From Acidimicrobiia bacterium (GTDB lineage: Bacteria > Actinomycetota > Acidimicrobiia > Acidimicrobiales > Aldehydirespiratoraceae): a stretch of 56,000 bases of DNA. The translations under genes and the position numbers were made by a program. Of this stretch, positions 46,296 to 56,000 are shown piece by piece (position 1 is the first letter of the stretch; every line of letters starts with the position of its first letter). Where the stretch lies: assembly GCA_022821685.1 (NCBI GenBank), contig JAJEDD010000031.1:1-56000 (forward strand), written 5' to 3'. Under the pieces are notes generated by a model. It saw only the letters and a program-made list of their open reading frames with translations. It made no database searches and was not told where the DNA came from.

Positions 46296-46850
46296 TTACA
46301 CATCTCCGGGGACTTGGCAGTTGTCCATGTTGTTGAGGCGGGAGAATCCGTCCATCCGCTCGGTGTAGGTGCTGCCCTCGGTCATGTCCACCAGCAGGAA
46401 GCGCAGCTCCCGGTCACCGGTGTCGTCATCCGCGGTGCGCAGTCGGGTGGCGTGGCTGTGGCGGTCGGCCACGTACACGTCCCAGTCGGCCAGCCAGTCT
46501 CGCAGCAGAGCCGCATCGGTCGGCCCGCCCTCGGCGACAGGCGCCGCCAGCGAGGTCTCGATCCGCCGCCGCAGGTCGGCCACCAGCATCTCGACCTCGT
46601 CGGTGGCGGTGTCCACCTGCTCGGCCCGCTCGGCCCGTGAAGCGGCCTGGCGGGCGGTGGGCACCGCCGCGATGGCGGTCTGGGTTGCCGCGCAGCGCTG
46701 GTCGGCCCACTGGGCGAAGTCGCGGTCGTCGAGGCGGGCCGGGTTCTCGGTGCGGGCCCACGGCGAGAAGGCCCACGCCCAGAACACGAAGCTGCCTGCC
46801 ACGAACAGCCCGGCCAGCCACCGGCCCAGCCGCCGCCACCGGTCCCTCAC
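46296..46850 (-). CDS. Small membrane-anchored protein of unknown function
   Basis: 184 residues from GTG 46850, which overlaps the PBP stop (GTGA); ATG 46868 is an alternative. After a basic RDRWRRLGRWLA, a single transmembrane stretch (LFVAGSFVFWAWAF) anchors a helical domain of about 140 residues, with Trp/Asp-rich segments such as DWLADWDVYVADRHSHATRLR. It is not recognised. Coupling to the PBP suggests a role in cell-wall synthesis or its regulation outside the membrane. Confidence 0.65.
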   Translation of the reverse strand: MRDRWRRLGRWLAGLFVAGSFVFWAWAFSPWARTENPARLDDRDFAQWADQRCAATQTAIAAVPTARQAASRAERAEQVDTATDEVEMLVADLRRRIETSLAAPVAEGGPTDAALLRDWLADWDVYVADRHSHATRLRTADDDTGDRELRFLLVDMTEGSTYTERMDGFSRLNNMDNCQVPGDV

Positions 46851-49309
46851 GGGTCCGGGTTCACCCATATCTCGGCCGAGCTGCCCGGCTCCACAACGGC
46901 GCCGGCCTGCGGCGACTGCCGCCACACCACGCCGGGATCGCCGCCGAAGCGCTCGGCCTCCTCGTCGAAGAACGGCTCGATGTACACCTCCACGCCCAAT
47001 TCGGCCGCGGCCAGCACCCCCCGGGCCTCGGCCTCGCTCAGGCCGACCACATCGGGCACCGCGATGATCGACGGCAGCTCGGGCTCGGCCGCTACCTCCA
47101 CCGTGATCGTGATCCCGCCCCGCTGCTGCGAGAACGCGCCGGGGGCCTGCCCGATGATCGTCCCCGCCTCGAACTCGGCGGTGGCCACCTCGACCGCGGC
47201 CAGCCCCAGCGTGAGCTCGCTCAACTCGGCCGTCAGCAACTCGCCGTCGAAGACCCGGCCCACTAGGTCGGGGATCTCCACCGAGTCGAGCGGCGGCGGG
47301 TCGGTGGGCGGGGCGGGCGCGCTGGGCGGGGGAGGGGGCAGTCCGACCGCGGGAATGCCCTGGTGCGCAGCCAGCATGACCTCTCGCCAGATCTGGGCCG
47401 GATAGGTGCCGCCCGCCACCCTGATGTCGGTGGTCGGGGGAACCATGGGTATCTGGGCGTCGGGGAAGCCGACCCACACCGCCGCGGCCCGCTGCGGTGT
47501 GTAGCCCACGAAGGTGGCGTCGGCGTAGTTCTGGGCCGTGCCCGTCTTGCCCGCGGCGGGCCGGTCGATGGCCGCCCGGTGCCCGGTGCCCTGCGTGATG
47601 GCGCCCTGCAGCACCCAGTTGATCTGGTTGGCCACCGCGGAGTCGAGCACAGGCACCGAGTCGGTGACGTGGCGGTACAGGGCGGTGCCGTCGGGCTTGA
47701 TGATGCGGGTCACCAGCGTCGGCTCCACCCGCAGCCCGGAGCGGGCGAAGGTGGAGAACATCGTGGCCAGCTCCACCGTGTTGACGTCCTCGGTGCCCAG
47801 CACCCCCGCGCACACCGGCGCGATGCGGCTGGGCTCCAGCCCGAGCCTCTCGGCCATGGTCACGAAGTTGGCCGGGCGGATGTCCACCATCAGCTGGGCG
47901 TACACGGTGTTGATCGATCGCTGGGTGGCCTCTATCAGATCGGCGTCCACCGGCGCCTCGGGCTCCGAGCCGAGCCCGCCCCGGATGGTCCAAAGTGGTC
48001 CGCACACGTCGGGGCGGTCGATCTCGATCTCGTCGGGGGCGTCGTAGGTCTTGGCCACGGTGTAGCCGCGGGTCAGCGCGGTGGCCAGCGCGATCGGCTT
48101 CATCGCCGACCCGGCCTGCCGTCCCTTGCCGCTGGCCAGGTTGAACTTGGCGTCGGTGTCGTCTCCGAAGAAGTCGCGTCCGCCCACCATGGACAGCACA
48201 TGGCCGTCCTCGGCGCCGCCGAGCCCCAGAATCGTCACCGCGGCGTCGGGATTGGCCCCGTTGTTGGGAAGGATCGCCTCCACCGCGGCCTCGGCGCCGG
48301 CCTGCAGGCCCAGGTCGATGGTGGTGTGGATGTCGAGGCCTCCCTCGAACAGGCGCTGGGTGCGGTACTCGCGTGTCGGCCCGAAGGCCGGGTTGTCCAG
48401 GAACCACTGCTTCACGTCCTCAACGAAGTGGGCGGCCGGGTAGCGCACCTCGAGGATCGGGATGTCTTCGATCAGAACGATCGGCTCGTTGTAGGCCCGG
48501 TCGTGTTCGTCGATGGTGATGAACCCGTTGAACAGCATCCGGTCCAACACCAGGTTGCGGCGCCGCCGGGCGTCCTGGGGGTTGCGGTAGGGATCGAAGG
48601 CGCTGGGACGCTGTATCAGCCCGGCCAGCAGCGCGGCCTGCTCCAGGGTGAGCTCGGTCACCTTCAGGCAGGCTTCGCTGCCCCGCTCGGCCGCGGTCGC
48701 GGCCAGCTCGCAGGCGGGGGCGCCGAAGTACTGCCGGGCCGCGGCCTCGATCCCGTAGGCGCCGTTGCCGAAGTACACCCAGTTCAGGTAGCGCAGCAGG
48801 ATGAAGTCCTTGGTGAACGACTGCTCGAAGCGCCGGGCCATGAAGAACTCTTCGATCTTGCGGGTCAGGGTCTCCTCGGAGCGGTCGAGGAACACGTTGC
48901 CCACGTACTGCTGGGTGATGGTGGATCCGCCCTGGCTGATCCCGCCCGCGGCCACGTTGCTGCGGGCCGCCCGCAGGATGGCCTTGAGGTCGGCCCCGTC
49001 GTGCTCGTAGAAGCGCTCGTCCTCGATGGCGACCACCGCGTTGCGGACCACTTCGGGGACCAGCGCGATGTCGGTCACGTCGGTGCGGCGCTGCTCGCCC
49101 CGCAGCTCGGTGATGAGCACCCCGTGGCGGTCGTACACGCGCGACGACTGCGCGGTGACCAGCTCCTCCACATCGAAGCTCACATCGCGCAGCTCATAAG
49201 AGCACCCCGCCGCCAGCACCGAGAGCAGAACCGTGATTGCCGAGATCAGGGTTGGATGCCGACGCACGGCCTCATTGTGCTGCACCGGGGGACCCGAACC
49301 ACTCATCAT
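46847..49309 (-). CDS. Class A penicillin-binding protein with PASTA domains
   Basis: 820 residues. Glycosyltransferase 51 motifs EDERFYEHDG (about 96-105) and GGSTITQQ polymerise glycan; the transpeptidase has SAMK (401-404), SIN (465-467) and KTG (588-590). After a Pro-rich linker come two PASTA domains (about 672-740, 745-820). It builds peptidoglycan at the membrane. The N-terminal segment LISAITVLLSVLAAGCSYEL looks like a lipobox (Cys36) instead of a plain anchor, unusual for this class. ATG 49309 or 49306. Divergent from tyrS. Confidence 0.92.
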   Translation of the reverse strand: MMSGSGPPVQHNEAVRRHPTLISAITVLLSVLAAGCSYELRDVSFDVEELVTAQSSRVYDRHGVLITELRGEQRRTDVTDIALVPEVVRNAVVAIEDERFYEHDGADLKAILRAARSNVAAGGISQGGSTITQQYVGNVFLDRSEETLTRKIEEFFMARRFEQSFTKDFILLRYLNWVYFGNGAYGIEAAARQYFGAPACELAATAAERGSEACLKVTELTLEQAALLAGLIQRPSAFDPYRNPQDARRRRNLVLDRMLFNGFITIDEHDRAYNEPIVLIEDIPILEVRYPAAHFVEDVKQWFLDNPAFGPTREYRTQRLFEGGLDIHTTIDLGLQAGAEAAVEAILPNNGANPDAAVTILGLGGAEDGHVLSMVGGRDFFGDDTDAKFNLASGKGRQAGSAMKPIALATALTRGYTVAKTYDAPDEIEIDRPDVCGPLWTIRGGLGSEPEAPVDADLIEATQRSINTVYAQLMVDIRPANFVTMAERLGLEPSRIAPVCAGVLGTEDVNTVELATMFSTFARSGLRVEPTLVTRIIKPDGTALYRHVTDSVPVLDSAVANQINWVLQGAITQGTGHRAAIDRPAAGKTGTAQNYADATFVGYTPQRAAAVWVGFPDAQIPMVPPTTDIRVAGGTYPAQIWREVMLAAHQGIPAVGLPPPPPSAPAPPTDPPPLDSVEIPDLVGRVFDGELLTAELSELTLGLAAVEVATAEFEAGTIIGQAPGAFSQQRGGITITVEVAAEPELPSIIAVPDVVGLSEAEARGVLAAAELGVEVYIEPFFDEEAERFGGDPGVVWRQSPQAGAVVEPGSSAEIWVNPDP

Positions 49310-49343
49310 CAGCCCGACGCGGGAGCGCTTCGGCCCGCGTCAG

Positions 49344-49349
49344 TAGGCT
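49344..49349 (+). promoter_or_regulatory. Predicted leaderless -10 of tyrS
   Basis: TAGGCT ends eight bases before ATG 49358. No Shine-Dalgarno or T-box is visible upstream. Confidence 0.45.
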
Positions 49350-49357
49350 GACCCGCC

Positions 49358-50614
<1,257 letters not shown>

Positions 50615-50668
50615 CCCGGCCACGCGAACAGGCGCCGACGGGCGGCATCTTGAGGGGCTCAGTGGGTC

Positions 50669-50674
50669 TATAGT
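50669..50674 (+). promoter_or_regulatory. Predicted -10 of hicBA
   Basis: TATAGT, near consensus, 60 bp before the hicB ATG. A TTGAGG at 50650 gives too short a spacer; the -35 is unclear. Confidence 0.4.
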
Positions 50675-50734
50675 TCTTCGAAGTCCGCAGCCGTGCGGCG
50701 ACCGGATCAACAGAAGCGCTGCTGGGAGGAAGAA

Positions 50735-50947
50735 ATGAAGGGCCAGCAGGCATTCTCGGCCAGCGTGTGGCAGGAGGGCGAGTGGTGGGTCGCCCAAGCG
50801 CTGGAGGTCGATGTAGCGAGCCAGGGTGAATCCGCCGAGGGTGCTCTGAACAACCTCGGCGAGGCTCTGGCTCTGCACTTCGAGGATCCCGGGCCGACGA
50901 CTGCGCCCCAGATCCACAGGATTGAGGTCGAGGTTGGCGCCGCTTGA
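50735..50947 (+). CDS. hicB: HicB-type antitoxin
   Basis: 70 residues from ATG 50735 with GGGAGGA well placed. FSASVWQEGEWWVAQALEVDVASQGESAEGALNNLGEAL is the partial-RNase-H HicB fold. No C-terminal DNA-binding domain follows, so autoregulation would need another surface. It is translated before hicA, with overlap, so the antitoxin is made first. Confidence 0.82.
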   Translation: MKGQQAFSASVWQEGEWWVAQALEVDVASQGESAEGALNNLGEALALHFEDPGPTTAPQIHRIEVEVGAA

Positions 50948-51158
50948 GCGGCTGCCATATCGCGAGGTGGCTCGCAAGCTCCGGGCGGCCGGATTCGTGG
51001 TGGTGGGCCAGCGCGGCAGCCACGTCAAGTTCGTTAGGCGAGACGGCGAGATCGTGCGCACCGCGATCGTGCCCCGACACCGCGAGGTGGCGGTGGGGAC
51101 TCTGCGGAGCGTGCTGCGCCAGGCAGGGCTCAACCCGGATGCGTTCGAGCGGCTGTAG
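50934..51158 (+). CDS. hicA: HicA-type mRNA interferase toxin
   Basis: About 74 residues. The double-stranded-RNA-binding-like fold of HicA is seen in [57 protein letters not shown], with the catalytic His in GSHVKF. No ATG or well-placed GTG exists; TTG 50934 (or 50922) within the hicB end is the best start, a weak codon that would keep toxin low. It cleaves mRNA when unbound. Located just upstream of the rrn operon. Confidence 0.8.
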   Translation: MAPLERLPYREVARKLRAAGFVVVGQRGSHVKFVRRDGEIVRTAIVPRHREVAVGTLRSVLRQAGLNPDAFERL

Positions 51159-51180
51159 CCCGATTCGGGCTCTTGGGCGG

Positions 51181-51209
51181 TTGTGTTCGGTAGTCACTGC
51201 CGGTAGTGT
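51181..51209 (+). promoter_or_regulatory. Candidate rrn promoter
   Basis: TTGTGT (51181-51186), a 17-bp spacer and TAGTGT (51204-51209) resemble other -10 sequences here. About 370 nt of leader precede 16S. Strong hairpins in the leader include CCCGGCGCC-TC-GGCGCCGGG. Confidence 0.45.
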
Positions 51210-51322
51210 CTCGGGTCCACCCGGCAGGGTCCTTCGGGGCGCGGCCGGGTTTGCAGTGCCTTCGGTGCCATCGGCCCGGTTCGCCCGGTCCGCAAACGGC
51301 GTCGGCAGGAGATTGCTTCTTG

Positions 51323-51337
51323 AAAACGGAAGAGACG
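51323..51337 (+). other. 16S processing-stem half, upstream
   Basis: AAAACGGAAGAGACG is exactly complementary to CGTCTCTTCCGTTTT at 53184-53198, and flanking bases extend the pairing imperfectly. The two halves bracket 16S and would form the long stem cut during pre-rRNA maturation. Confidence 0.8.
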
Positions 51338-51579
51338 GACGCATAGCGAGTGCGGGCGTCGGCTCGGGCTGCGTGGCTCGAGGCGATGTCCGTCAAGACA
51401 ACGGTCCGGCGTGTCTGCCGGACCGCCCGGCGCCTCGGCGCCGGGAGAGCCGAAAGGCCCCACCGCACCCAAGTGGAGGGGCCGGCTCTCTGAAACGCAA
51501 GGCCGCTCACGCACCCGCCTCGGCGGGGGGTGGCCGAGCAACCCGATCGATGGCCCGGCTTCGGCCGGAGCCGGAGATC

Positions 51580-56000
<4,421 letters not shown>

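Overview
The window is high-GC DNA that reads as a chromosomal segment of an actinomycete. Supporting lineage markers are an mIHF gene next to gmk-rpoZ-coaBC-metK, a PriA without a visible Walker A motif, a penicillin-binding protein with PASTA domains, a long-form HisG, a DUF222/13E12-type HNH gene and a DUF1844 gene beside infC. An Acidimicrobiia-like member is my inference from the overall style; 16S phylogeny of positions 51580-53098 would settle it. No prophage, insertion sequence, CRISPR array or tRNA gene was seen.

Layout: (1) 1-3310, an accessory edge with a RHH/PIN-like toxin-antitoxin pair and a repeat-rich lipoprotein with a beta-propeller. (2) 3450-12846, the pyrimidine operon pyrR-pyrB-pyrC-carA-carB-pyrD-pyrF, headed by a PyrR-binding RNA hairpin. 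(3) 12960-18811, mihF, gmk, rpoZ, coaBC, metK, priA. (4) 18800-24828, two RNA methyltransferases diverging from def-fmt-rsmB, then a MoaB-like gene, hisG and a small glycine-zipper protein. (5) 24934-30957, an SbcC/Rad50-like and SbcD/Mre11-like pair, a frameshifted HNH gene and the DUF1844 gene. (6) 31000-36811, infC-rpmI-rplT, an rRNA methyltransferase, pheS-pheT. (7) 36865-46289, the arginine operon argC-J-B-D-F-R-G-H with an ArgR-type operator, then a 3-methyladenine glycosylase. (8) 46296-51158, a small membrane protein, a class A PBP, tyrS and hicBA. (9) 51180-56000, an rrn operon (16S complete, 23S cut by the window end).

Three patterns cut across these genes. First, gaps inside operons are often filled by mini-ORFs (about 7-46 codons) whose start overlaps the stop of the upstream gene and whose stop overlaps the start of the downstream gene (ATGA, GTGA, TGATG). 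Several are visibly tandem duplications of the gene junction itself; the clearest lies between the SbcD-like and SbcC-like genes. Second, many start codons sit 6-8 nt after a TA-N3-T hexamer (often TAGCCT or TAGGCT), which predicts leaderless mRNAs. Third, a roughly 90-110 bp dispersed repeat occurs in three intergenic regions and, degenerate, inside the priA coding sequence. In-frame tandem duplications also appear in carB, fmt, argB, pyrF and the lipoprotein, so short tandem duplication seems to be an active shaping force here.

All calls come from reading sequence only; no database search was made.
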